Origin: Serripes groenlandicus
Taxonomy: Eukaryota; Mollusca; Bivalvia; Cardiida; Cardiidae
Direction: 5' to 3'
Length of the DNA: 64,000 nucleotides
Assembly: GCA_031761405.1 (NCBI GenBank)
Contig: JASEVX010000007.1
Coordinates: 43,044,411-43,108,410 of the forward strand
The position numbers and the translations under genes are program-made. The notes under the pieces are model-generated. The model ran no database searches, was not told the DNA's origin, and was given only the letters and a program-made list of their open reading frames with translations. This document shows, piece by piece, positions 10,761 through 20,277 of this stretch (positions are counted from its first letter, which is position 1; each line of letters begins with the position of its first letter).

Positions 10761-11433
10761 GAGGTTTCTTCACAACTGTTATACTGTCATTTACAGCAAT
10801 TTTCCATAATTTCCCGAAGATGTTTTGAATTTGGTTTGATTTGGCGTACATAGGATATGATTTTAAAAAAGTAAAACATATTGTACTACTTCCAGTTTGT
10901 TAGTGTTACATAGTTATGTACAAGGTTTAAATCTTTCCCATATACAATAATTAAGTGCTTGTAACAATTATTTTTTCATTGTCTACGAATATTTTCACAC
11001 GCTTTAAATTTATATAATTTTGTTTAAAGATATTTAAAATATTATTTCCTAATTCCTAAATATTTTCGATGTAGCTTTTACAGATTTGTTGTATATAGGG
11101 TTAAAATAAACTGTCGATAATTTTGATAAAAATAGAAGTGCTTTTTTCTTTTGTCATAACAATTTAATACATACAACAATCTTAAAATTTATTGATATTT
11201 CGTTAAAGATCATCTTATATGTTTTATCTTTTTATATATGTGGTTTTTTTTGTAGCAAGGATATTTAAAGTAATTAGGGGGGAAAATCGCCATTGCAAAT
11301 GATGTTCCAAAAACGTTTCCGCGGCAAGGTCCGAAGGTGCGGTCTCTTTTTGCAGGTTTGTATTACGGAAGCGCTAACTGAGCGCTTATATCAAACCTTA
11401 TCTATTTTCGATAGGAGGATTTAACTAGAACTA
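10761..11433. other. Unassigned AT-rich spacer
   Basis: AT-rich sequence with no credible ORF. No tandem repeat or inverted termini were recognised. Confidence 0.4.
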
Positions 11434-11657
11434 TACACGAGCCGTTCCACGACAAAAAAAACAACATTTTCGACTCTGCGTAAGGTATCGACTCGGGTGC
11501 GCCTAAGCATGCCGTGCAGGCTAACCCGTACATACGTTTTTCGCCTCCTGTGGATTTTCGGTTTCAGGAATCAGTTCTCTATACCTCTATCTCTCTGAAA
11601 CGGAATGTGTTGGCCTGGATTAGCCTAATGTTGTTTTTCTCGTGGAACGGCTCATAT
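11434..11657. mobile_element. MITE family D
   Basis: Inverted ends GAGCCGTTCCACGAC and CTCGTGGAACGGCTC enclose TAAGGTATCGACTCGG, AAGCATGCCGTGCAGGCTAA and CGCCTCCTGTGGATTTTCGG. The same ordered blocks recur at 17521-17790, 37228-37496 (opposite orientation) and twice at 54868-55350. It is about 224 bp and non-coding. Confidence 0.75.
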
Positions 11658-11696
11658 TATTTAGATGAACAGTGAGTACTCTGTTGAGACGGCGCG

Positions 11697-12055
11697 TTTC
11701 CCTAGGTTTACCAGAGTCTACGCAGATGCACCCAGACCCCAAACCGACGACGCACATCAGCTGTATCATATATCTAACGCTTATTTTGTCTGTTTTTATT
11801 ATTTTGGTATAACGTCGTTTTCAACATGATTTCAGTTATATCACGACGACAGTTCACTTATTCGTGACCCAGACTATAAACCGCCGGCGCGCACCAGCTG
11901 CATCACATATATAACTTAAAGGACAATTATCAATTATGTTTTAAATGGTACGTCTTCATGCGTTTCAGTTATGTCTCGACGACAGTTCACTAATTCATGA
12001 CAAAGACCCCAAACCGCCGGCGTGCATCAACTGTATAATATATTTAACTAAAAGG
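11697..12055. repeat. SINE-tail-like ~133-bp direct repeats
   Basis: Three related segments carry an AAACCGCCGGCG-type block (11735, 11878, 12013) with a following CAGCTGCATCACATAT or CAACTGTATAATATAT. The last two are preceded by GACGACAGTTCACTTATTCG-type text. CGTCGTTTTCAACATGATTT and CAGTTATATCACGACG match the minus-strand SINE tail seen at 37924 and 39072. This looks like a duplicated SINE fragment. Confidence 0.5.
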
Positions 12056-12760
12056 ATATTCTATGTTTATAACCCTTACCCACATATAGACGCCTTCGGA
12101 CGCCTCCGCAGTAGACGACTTTTGAAAACACTGTGGCAAAGGGAGAACTTGATTATAATGAGCAAATTAATTTTCCGCAGTGTGTTTAACTCTTTCCCTC
12201 ATATAGACGCTTTCTGACGCCTCTGCAGCAGACGGCTTTTTGAAAACATAGTGACAAAAGAAGAAATTGCACAAAACGTGCAATTTCTCCTTTTGCCACA
12301 ATGTTTTCCGCTTTTTGTCATAGGTTATCCATTCAATTATAGAGATTTTCTAATTATTGATAAAATATGTTCAAAGTCGTCTGCTGCAGAATTGTCGTAT
12401 GAGGGAAAGGGTTAATTAAAGGACGGCTTTTTGAAAACATAGTAACAAAAGAAGAAATTGCACAAAACGTGCAATTTCTCCTTTTGTCACAATGTTTTCC
12501 ACTTTTAGTCATAGGTTATCCACCTGACAAAATATGTTCAAAGTCGTCTGCTGCAGAATTGTCGTATGAGGGAAAGGGTTAATTAAAGGACGGCTTTTTG
12601 AAAACATAGTAACAAAAGAAGAAATTGCACAAAACGTGCAATTTCTCCTTTTGTCACAATGTTTTCCACTTTTAGTCATAGGTTATCCATCTGACAAAAT
12701 ATGTTCAAAGTCGTCTGCTGCAGAATTGTTGTATGAGGGAGAGGGATAACTCTACTTGAT
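12055..12760. mobile_element. MITE family A cluster: one full copy plus ~167-bp tandem partial copies
   Basis: A degraded half-copy (12059-12183) is followed by a full 230-bp element, TTAA 12186 to TTAA 12415. Two further copies lack the left third and start at GGACGGCTTTTTGAAAACAT (12421 and 12588), a 167-bp period. Each has the GAAATTGCACAAAACGTGCA hairpin and ends GAGGGAAAGGGTTAA or a variant. Junctions read AGGGTTAATTAAAGGACGGC, so the array probably grew by slippage or unequal exchange and not by independent insertion. Confidence 0.8.
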
Positions 12761-13661
12761 AGTTATACTAACATATATTTAGATTTTCCATATTTTTGTT
12801 CAGATAATTTCAAAGTCGTCTGCTGCTGATTTGTTGTATATGGGAAAGTGTTCATCCGTGACATGTCGACATGCTCTCAAAGAACGATCATGTCCTATCG
12901 TTTTAAAAACAATCCGTATTTTTACAAACATAATTAAGAATCAAACATGAACAATAAACAAAACGAAATAAATTTAAATTTTATGCAAATTAATTTCCAT
13001 ACTTCAATAAACCTGTACGTCATCAATATGATAAAGATTGAATCAAATCATCGAAAATTGATAAAAAACGATTTGTGGAAAGTGTAATGGTTGTATCTAG
13101 TGAGTCATCTCTGCCTGTATCAAATGATTTAGCTAAACAAAACAAGTTGTTGAAAAAGGTAATGCATATGCACTGTGTATAATAAACAAAAAGTAAAATA
13201 AATTTTATAAAACTTAATTTTATTTTCATAAAGTTTCAACTGTACTCAGCGGACTTTGATTGCACTGTTATTTCTTAAAACAAAATAGCAATACTAAACA
13301 AATACATTGTACCGGCAAATATTCCATTTACGACATCCGTCAAGCTTTATGAGGAATACGCCGTGATCATGTTATGTTTTCATTTGAAATCTACACGTTT
13401 AGAGTACCAATTGAAATACCATACCTACAAACTCCAACGTTCAATATATATAAGTCATCTTCCAAAGTCTCCAAACAAATATTTTCCATTGGAATACTAA
13501 ACTTTGGCGTACAATTGACATTGTACCAGTTTTATCATCCACTAAATGTTTCACAGTTCTTAATGTTAAATTGTTATGCAGTTTGTAATGAATATTGTTG
13601 GTTTTAGCTTTAATCGTCAATGTATTTGTCTAGTTACTATTCAGTTTGATAATTGCTGTAT
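12761..13661 (-). other. 3' flank of the neuropeptide gene
   Basis: On the minus strand this lies downstream of the stop codon. A MITE A end (GTCGTCTGCTGCTGATTTG) sits at 12808-12850. TTTATT near 13217 reads AATAAA on the minus strand and could be a poly(A) signal about 445 nt past the stop, but this is unproven. Small ORFs here are not supported. Confidence 0.35.
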
Positions 13662-14513
13662 TCATTTACCAACGAAATCCCTCATTCTTTTGCCGACGAA
13701 GTCTCTCGTACGTTTGCCAACGAAATCTCGCATTCGTTTGTCCTGGTTAAATGTTTCCAATTGAGATGGGTATGATCGTTTTCCAACCATTTGTCGAATG
13801 TACTTAGGCTTTCGAACAAAATATCTCTGTGTGATTCTAAAATAGTTATCTGGAAATCCTCTCTTGCCGACAAAGTCACGGAACCGCTTTTCTAACGCAG
13901 CCAAAGTGCCCGCGTCCAGACTTCTCTTGCCGACAAAATCACGCATTCGTTTATCGTAGCCTGTAAACTGCTCATCTCCGGGATATTCAGTGTCGCCATA
14001 GACCTCGGTTGGTTCGTCCGCGGAAAAACGCTTGCCTACAAAATCCCTCATGCGTTTGTCCATGTTGTCATTCGCACCCTCATCGGAACGTTTCCCGACA
14101 AAGTCCCTCATTCTTTTAGCGAACTCTTCTTCCGTGGCCGCGCGTTTACCCACAAAATCACGATATCTTTTTTCTGCGAGCATTTCATTGTCATTTCTCT
14201 TTCCTACAAACTCACGCAATCTTTTCTCACTCTCAATATCTCCCGGGAATATTTCAGCGGGATACAAAATTTCATCATCGTCATCACCATCTGTTGAAAT
14301 CGTAGAGCGCTTTCCTACAAAATCCCTCATTCGTTTACCTATAAATTCACGCTGTCTTTTTTCCATACTGTCGGATTTTAAATCACTTAATTCAGTCACT
14401 TCTCGTTTTGCTCTGTCATGAAAGTCCGTGTTTGAATTATCTTCAGCGGAAGCTATCAGTATTGTACAGTACAAAAACATAGACACGAAATGTATTGAAT
14501 CAGACAGCTTCAT
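13662..14513 (-). CDS. Amidated FV-amide neuropeptide precursor (LRNFVamide-type)
   Basis: This single-exon frame of 283 codons encodes a secreted prohormone. I start it at the ATG at 14511-14513 (MKLSDS); the frame extends two codons further only through a TTG. Residues 1-23 form a signal peptide, with a hydrophobic core VSMFLYCTILIASA and probable cleavage before EDNS. Dibasic KR sites then release acidic spacers and 12 peptides, each followed by Gly-Lys for C-terminal amidation: six MRDFV, plus LREFV, YRDFV, FRDFV, TRDFV, QREFI and an IRQMV variant. The last peptide ends in GK and then the stop, so it needs no endoprotease at its C-side. Convertase, carboxypeptidase and PHM/PAL processing is known for such precursors. 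The peptides resemble molluscan LRNFVamides and lack the proline of PxFVamides. The receptor and physiological role cannot be read from sequence. An identical copy lies at 28051-28902. Confidence 0.92.
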   Translation of the reverse strand: MKLSDSIHFVSMFLYCTILIASAEDNSNTDFHDRAKREVTELSDLKSDSMEKRQREFIGKRMRDFVGKRSTISTDGDDDDEILYPAEIFPGDIESEKRLREFVGKRNDNEMLAEKRYRDFVGKRAATEEEFAKRMRDFVGKRSDEGANDNMDKRMRDFVGKRFSADEPTEVYGDTEYPGDEQFTGYDKRMRDFVGKRSLDAGTLAALEKRFRDFVGKRGFPDNYFRITQRYFVRKPKYIRQMVGKRSYPSQLETFNQDKRMRDFVGKRTRDFVGKRMRDFVGK

Positions 14514-15789
14514 TTTCAATGTCTTCTTTTCCCGGAATATTTCAATAAAATATAAGTTGTTACTATTTTGCTCTCTCCCGATATCAATTCTATAGTTTTT
14601 TAAAGTATCAAAATTGTTCCTAAAGATAATTGACAGTTCTTACAAAGTGCAAAGCCAAAGAGAGAATGAGAGGCTGGAAGCGGAATTCGATGTTTTTATC
14701 GGCTGTAACACACCACGCGTGTGACGTGGAATATATTAGACAGCAATCTATCGATAAATTGAATCACAAACAGCGCTCGTATTGACCATCGCGTCTAAAA
14801 TATGTTTAACCGTCATTTTCTTCTATAAGAACAATATTTATTCGCTGATTCCACCATATCAGAATTAAATTATGTTATTTAGAGAGATTTCATAGGCGGC
14901 ACGCTCTTTTCAATCAACTCTTATTGCATAATAGTCGTTCAATATGTTTCTATTTGACGCTCAAAACAGAAACGTTTTTTTTTTAATTGGAAACTTAAGA
15001 AAGAAGCTTATTAAGTCTAGATTCTGCTTTGTAATATTTAATAAATGTCACTTTTAGCATTTGCTGTAACCTCTTCGTGATCTTCAAAAGCTCTCTTGTT
15101 AAATCCAAAACTATATTCTACAACGGAAAGTGTTTTTACACTGAGAACTTAAGGAAAAGTCAACAACTTCTTCGAATAATTTCTTGTGATTAATTCTCTT
15201 CCGATTGTTTTCAATTTCCTTCTCCACGAACCGGGGAAAACCGGGGCGAGAAAGGAAGAGCGATAATGAGAGAGAAGTAGCTTCTCGAGATGTTCGATAT
15301 GGATTAATATTACATTGCTTTTTAAATCACGCTGAGTTTGTACACAGCATAATACGTTTTATCGCAATTCTCTACTTTGAAGGCAATTATTCCAATTGTT
15401 TGACTTCCTATTGTCTCGCTGACTGAAGTACTATTCTACGTCGAAGACAAATTATTCTCGAATAGGTATGCAATTATTATTATTTACAGTCTACTTCACT
15501 TAGCAGATACAAATTATAGTAAATCAACAAGTGTCACTCTTAAACGTCAGGAGACGTTTTACTTCTTTCCTATCCTTTGTCCTAGTTACTCTACAACTGT
15601 ACAATTAATCCGCGCTGGCGTATGGATGGTATTTTGGATTCTCCAGAACGGATTCATATAAAGGTGGCGAAAAGCTAGTGGGGTTACACGTCTAGTTGTT
15701 CGTCGAAAGATTTATCTAGGACTGAATTGTATGTGGACAGAGGACGGTGAATGATCTGGTGTGACTGAGTTTAACAACATACCGAGAAC
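14514..15789 (-). other. 5' flank of the neuropeptide gene
   Basis: On the minus strand this lies upstream of the start codon. A TGACGT CRE half-site is at 14722-14727 and an AT-rich ATATATT lies at 14731-14737; neither is proof of a promoter. Small plus-strand ORFs such as 15205-15426 have no family resemblance. No transposon was recognised up to the MITE B at 15790. Confidence 0.3.
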
Positions 15790-16029
15790 TCGGAGTGAAA
15801 CGGTTGTAACTAAAATTTATATTTTTTTTACCAAGGTTAATTACCTCGCCATAAAGTCTTTATTAGCGTTAAATCTTTTTTCTCGGTAAACAATAGAAAT
15901 GTAGGTGCCATTGCTCGTTTTGAGCAATGGCACCTAAATTTGCATTGGTTACAAAGGGGTCAAATTGCCCCTAAACTAGGGTTTTCAAAATAGGTTTTTA
16001 GTTACAACCATTTCACGCCAAGCCCTCGA
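15790..16029. mobile_element. MITE family B, left end eroded
   Basis: GAGTGAAACGGTTGTAACTA and ATTTCACGCCAAGCCCTCGA are the inverted ends, the left one lacking the outermost bases. The central hairpin is AGGTGCCATTGCTCG facing GAGCAATGGCACCT. Interior blocks (TTACCAAGGTTAATTACCTC, GCCATAAAGTCTTTAT) match the copy at 10181. Confidence 0.75.
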
Positions 16030-16037
16030 TACGCAGT

Positions 16038-16440
16038 ATCATTTACCCTTTCCCACATACAACACATCTACAGCAGTCCGCTTTAACCCTTTCCCTCATA
16101 CGACAATTCTGCAGCAGACGACTTTGAACGTATTTTGCCAAAACATAGAAAATCTCCATATTTGAATGGATAACCTATGACAAAAAGTGGAAAACATTGT
16201 GGCAAAAGGAGAAATTGCACGTTTTGTGCAATTTCTTCTTTTGTCACTATGTTTTTAAAAAGCCGTCTGCTGCAGAGGCGTCAGAAAACGTCTATATGAG
16301 GGAAAACGTTAACAAATATGTAGGCAAATATATGAAAATATGGTTGGAAATGGAGATTAGATTTTAATAAAGTTGAAAACATTGTGACAAAAGGAGAATA
16401 TGAGCAACATTTTTTTTTAACGTCGTTCGCTGCAGAAGCG
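16038..16440. mobile_element. MITE family A nested inside an older MITE family A
   Basis: An outer copy starts TTACCCTTTCCCACATACAA and is interrupted after CAGCAGTCCGCT. A nearly consensus inner copy runs from TTAA 16083-16086 to TTAA 16309-16312. The outer copy resumes with CAAATATGTAGGCAAATATA and keeps GTTGAAAACATTGTGACAAA and CGTCGTTCGCTGCAG. Removing the inner element with one TTAA restores outer-element order, which supports TTAA as the duplicated target. Confidence 0.8.
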
Positions 16441-16502
16441 ATAAATGAAAAAAAACCTGTAATCGCTAGAAGCCTTTAAAAGGATGAACGATCCGTATTA
16501 GT

Positions 16503-16736
16503 TTAACCCTTTCCCTCATACGACAATTCTGCAGCAGACGACTTTGAACATATTTTGTCCATACATAGAAAATCTCTATAATTGACTGGATAACCTATGA
16601 CAAAAAGTGGAAAACATTGTGGCAAAAGGATAAATTGCTTTTGCGTTTTGACCATTTTCTTCTTTTGTCACTATGTTTTCAAAAAGCACTCTGCTGCAGA
16701 GGCGTCAGAAAGCGTCTCTATGGGAGAAAGGGTTAA
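16503..16736. mobile_element. MITE family A
   Basis: A full-length 234-bp copy from TTAACCCTTTCCCTCATACG to GAGAAAGGGTTAA. The central hairpin is changed (AAATTGCTTTTGCGTTTTGA), so pairing is weaker than in most copies. Confidence 0.8.
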
Positions 16737-16842
16737 GGCCGGTTTTAGCGATGTCACCGTTATATCACGACCTTTATTTGATACTCTACCCGTACTGTCG
16801 CTAAGTTGTAGTTTCCTATTCTGTCTCCGCGGTATAACAGAA

Positions 16843-16915
16843 CTTCGGTAGCTCAGTCGGTAGCGACGCGGGCTGTCAATCGAGGGGGTTGTGAGTTCGA
16901 ACTAGATACTGCACG
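16843..16915 (+). mobile_element. tRNA-like SINE head
   Basis: CGGTAGCTCAGTCGGTAGCG resembles a pol III A box/D arm. GGTTGTGAGTTCGAACTAGA resembles the B box/T arm, and CTGTCAA would be the anticodon loop (GTC). The acceptor stem does not pair and no CCA-ready end is visible, so it is a retroposon head rather than a functional tRNA. The body after 16915 is not recognised. Confidence 0.5.
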
Positions 16916-17488
16916 TGCTTAAGTCTTATGTTACGATCCCAACTTAAAGTAGAAGTGTATTTACGAACCGTTTTAATTCCATTCTAATTCTAGATTTGAA
17001 GAATATTCTAAATATAAAAATTAACACAATCCTAGTTGGCTAATTATAAACTGTATTATTTCTAAGAATTACATTAATTACATTTTAAGAACATTTTGTG
17101 AATGAGAGCAATTGTCTCTGGCCTACGAAGTTGAAGATCAAACAACTAAACTTGCTTTTTTTAAAAGGTATGTACAGGCACATGACAAAATATAGAATGC
17201 ATATGGGACTTATAATATAGAAATGTATTTATCAAATATAAAATTCTTTGTTAAGATATGGTAAACAAAGATTACATTCTGACATATTATGTTCAACAAA
17301 TTAATTGTCTATTCATAATTGTTTTTTATGTTTAAAGTTTGCTACTATATGTCATACTATTTAATTCAATTTTCTCTGGTGTGGCTTGCGTATGGAGAGA
17401 AAGCAAATGGATACAAGTATTCATATGTGTACGAATTTTGGTACATGTAAGCACGCGTGAATGTGAATATGAAATGAAATATGAAAAT
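16916..17488. other. Unassigned spacer
   Basis: AT-rich sequence without a recognised gene or repeat. Confidence 0.4.
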
Positions 17489-17493
17489 GTTAA

Positions 17494-17832
17494 CAGGGGC
17501 GTAGCTTTGCAAAAATTAATGTGTAGGCCGTCTCGTAAGAAAATCAACATTGTGCGTAAAGTATCGACACGGATCAGCCTAAGCATGCCACACAGGCTTA
17601 CCCGGATAGACACCTTTCGCCTCCTGTGGATTTTCTATTTCAGAAATAACTACTCTATACATCTATCCCCCTAAGACGGAATGTGTCGGCCGGATCAGTC
17701 TGCGCGGACAGCGCAGGCTGATCTGGTCGATACATTACGCAGATGTTTATCGCCGCAGCTGCATGTTGGGTTATTTTGAGAAAAAAATGTGTAGGCACGT
17801 GCCTACAGTGCCTAAAGGGAGCTACGCCCCTG
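17494..17832. mobile_element. CAGGGGCGTAGCT-ended transposon containing a MITE D
   Basis: Inverted ends CAGGGGCGTAGCTTTG and AGGGAGCTACGCCCCTG are flanked by a 5-bp direct duplication GTTAA (17489-17493, 17833-17837). The ends look hAT-like (CAGGGG), although 8 bp is the usual hAT target size. GTGTAGGC occurs subterminally on both sides. Inside, about 17521-17790, lies a family D element with the palindromic centre GATCAGTCTGCGCGGACAGC. No ORF. Confidence 0.65.
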
Positions 17833-18029
17833 GTTAAAGTACATTAAAAGTTTATACCAGATGTTGTATTGCGTGTTCTTGTTTGTTTCACTGTTGTATG
17901 TTAAAAACTTACCCCATCACATGGGTCTATGACCTTCTCGTGAAAAACTAATAATAAACAGTATGCACCTCTTCACCGAACTATCCTGATAATGTGGTCA
18001 TATTCAGCGTTCCACCCTTGTCAACCCAG

Positions 18030-18246
18030 TAAACCCTCCCTTTCCCACCTTACAGCAAATCTGCAGCAGACGACTTTGAAAATATCTACTCGAGATACGG
18101 AAAATCTATAGGAATGAAAATATAATTACTGAAAAAAAGTTTTGGCAAAAGGAGAAACTGCTCGCTTTGAGCAATTTCTTCTTTTGCGACAATGTTTTCT
18201 AAAGTCGTCTGCTGCAGATTCGTCAAAATGCGTGGGAAGGGGTTAA
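18030..18246. mobile_element. MITE family A
   Basis: It runs from TAAACCCTCCCTTTCCCACC to GTGGGAAGGGGTTAA. It includes TCTGCAGCAGACGACTTTGA, the hairpin GAAACTGCTCGCTTTGAGCA and AAAGTCGTCTGCTGCAGATT. Confidence 0.75.
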
Positions 18247-18299
18247 AGAGTACATTCTGTATTTGTATAAATAGTGTAAATTAATTAGCTGATTTGAGT

Positions 18300-18622
18300 T
18301 GTTACTATTTTTGTGGCGATTGGTTTGACAATCCCCACAATGCTAACAGAAACAACAACAACGAAAAATATTTATACATAGTCGGTTTTGAAAATCGGTG
18401 ATATTTATTTTCCTTACTGCAAAACTAATTTACTCACATCCGTTATAGTTCCATCATTGATGCAGAGACGCGATTAATAATAATTATGTCAGTGCTACTT
18501 TGATACCGGATTGTTACTAATATTTGAGTTTATATCGAGACATTATCTACATAGAGTTAAAATATGATAATATATCTTCGTCATGATTGGGCTGATAATA
18601 AATATCATTGCGCGTTCTATCT
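18300..18622. repeat. Dispersed repeat R1, right part
   Basis: It shares CACAATGCTAACAGAAACAA, GCGATTAATAATAATTATGT and AATAAATATCATTGCGCGTT with 2585-2925. Small differences from the copy at 32689-33011 (for example an extra A and T near 18391-18398) mark the end of the stretch of exact identity between the two blocks. Confidence 0.65.
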
Positions 18623-19037
18623 AGGGTCCCTTCTATCTGCCTTGCAAATAACTCTGATGATACTCAAATCTGGAAATTCCAAAAGGTTCTATAAATAGCT
18701 CGCGAGACTGGTGTTCTTAAATCTCAATATTATAAACGCTTTATTTTGTGGTTGTTTAAATATATGAAAGCGTCTAGATGATAAGACTGGTTTACAAAGG
18801 TTTAAAGGACACACGATGCCAGTGTGTACACACGTTATGTATACACGTCTGCACGTTCTAGAGTCGATTAGCAATCAATGCTGAAAATGTAGCCTAATTT
18901 AGTTTGGAGATCGAGCATTATAATATATGCCTATATTTTTATAAATTGAACAGTTTGGCAAATAGTGAAATTGTGCTGTTTGTGCATGTTTTGTGTTTGT
19001 TATTGCACACAAATTTTTCAAAGCAGTTTAACAACCT

Positions 19038-19074
19038 CAGAGACATATAAATACACTGTGTTTATATGTCTCTG
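19038..19074. mobile_element. 37-bp foldback insertion
   Basis: CAGAGACATATAAA and TTTATATGTCTCTG are perfect inverted arms with a 9-nt loop. The flanks ACAACCT and ACAACCCT look like an imperfect target duplication. The same foldback is at 33428-33464, with a related one at 33625-33664. Confidence 0.55.
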
Positions 19075-19240
19075 ACAACCCTCAATCATGCAATGTGAAG
19101 GGACTAAATTAAACAGACCTGTTTAATATCGGACATCATTGAAACAAACACCAAACTAATGGATACTGTTTTCTCTCCCTTTCTTGATAATTTTGTCATA
19201 TCTAAAGTGTACACAATATTTTATCTTAAAGTGGCATTTC

Positions 19241-20077
19241 TATCCAGAGGGAAGAAAAAAGTTCAAATCGGGTTTTTTAAAAGTAAGGAGATGAATGGGT
19301 TTGGGATTAACCACAAACATGTTACCCAAGAGCCCACACTCACAAATTATATTTTTCTCCAATATTTCAGGATTTTAAAAACGGAGCCATTCATGTACAT
19401 TTTCATTCCAGAATGTATTTAAAGGTTCGTGTTGAGATAGAATGTACATAACTGTTATGAAAACACACTCAGTTCAATGAGGCATATACTTTGTATACAC
19501 AATAAGTATGTGTATCTGTGCTTCAATGAACTGAGTTATTTTTATAACATTTGACTTGTGTACACTTTATTCCCCCCCACCCCCGAATGTTTGTATTAGA
19601 CACCAACCTTTAAAGAGGTACCTACCGAGCATGAAAAACAACTTTATTTAAATAATTGTTTTTTCGTCTTACTTGTAAAGCTTACCTGAGAACGAAGTGC
19701 TCAAGGAGGTGAGTTATTATGATCGGCCGTCTGCCGGCTGTCAACAAATTATCACATGTAACTATTTGTCACATTGGATCTATGCATAATTCTGGTTTTC
19801 ATGGCAATAAAAAATAAGATACTTTAAAATTATTCTCCTCTCAAACTGGTTGGCAGATTTTCAAATAATGTTGAAGAAATATTGGGTGACCCTCTATCAG
19901 ATTCCTTCATACCATGTTGATTGGTAAAACAATATGGTCGCCATGGTGCATGTTTTTTTTCGCCTTATTTGGCTATAATGAGGACTTTAAAGAAAATTAT
20001 TTCTTCGATTTTCCATTTTGTGTAGTACAGTTCCTTTAAATTCCTTGTTGCCATGTTGTTCGGTCGAAAAACATGAC
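19241..20077. other. Unique sequence at the left contig's end, with a long hairpin
   Basis: This stretch has no counterpart in the second copy. An 87-codon frame (19159-19422, +) is not recognised. At 19454-19548 an imperfect hairpin pairs GTTATGAAAACACACTCAGT with ACTGAGTTATTTTTATAAC, and extends through TTCAATGAGGCATATACTT against AAGTATGTGTATCTGTGCTT. It could be a small foldback element or a hairpin RNA; neither is proven. The stretch ends at the N gap. Confidence 0.4.
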
Positions 20078-20277
20078 NNNNNNNNNNNNNNNNNNNNNNN
20101 NNNNNNNNNNNNNNNNNNNNNNNNNNNNNNNNNNNNNNNNNNNNNNNNNNNNNNNNNNNNNNNNNNNNNNNNNNNNNNNNNNNNNNNNNNNNNNNNNNNN
20201 NNNNNNNNNNNNNNNNNNNNNNNNNNNNNNNNNNNNNNNNNNNNNNNNNNNNNNNNNNNNNNNNNNNNNNNNNNNNN
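20078..20277. other. Assembly gap of exactly 200 N
   Basis: Two hundred consecutive N is a typical placeholder for a scaffold join of unknown size. Open frames drawn through it are artefacts. The base after the gap corresponds to 5921 in the left copy. Confidence 0.98.

Larger units (their letters stand above)
5921..19240. repeat. Left copy of the ~13.3-kb duplicated block
   Basis: This block reappears at 20278-33625. Offsets are 14357 at the left edge and 14389 over 10756-18390, where every position I compared matches, including the neuropeptide gene and non-coding DNA. From 5921 to 10755 the copies differ by many one-base insertions, deletions and doublings. From 18391 to 19240 they differ by scattered SNPs and indels, then diverge completely. 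Confidence 0.9.

Noticed and set aside
11945..12217. 90-codon plus-strand frame (also at 26334-26606)
   Set aside because: It is composed of SINE-like repeats and MITE A sequence, including its terminal NSFPHIDAF. No independent protein signal.
14032..14421. 129-codon plus-strand frame rich in PTKSL
   Set aside because: Antisense shadow of the repeated DFVGKR coding sequence.
13662..14513. Assignment to the PxFVamide (Mytilus inhibitory peptide) family
   Set aside because: Those peptides carry Pro two residues before Phe-Val. Here the pattern is Arg-Asp/Glu-Phe-Val, closer to LRNFVamide.
14514..14519. Two extra N-terminal codons on the neuropeptide frame
   Set aside because: The extension begins with TTG. 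Animal nuclear genes start at ATG, and the ATG at 14511-14513 already gives a normal signal peptide.
16843..16915. Functional tRNA-Asp
   Set aside because: D- and T-arm-like segments are present, but the acceptor stem does not pair. It lies among retroposons, so it is a SINE head.
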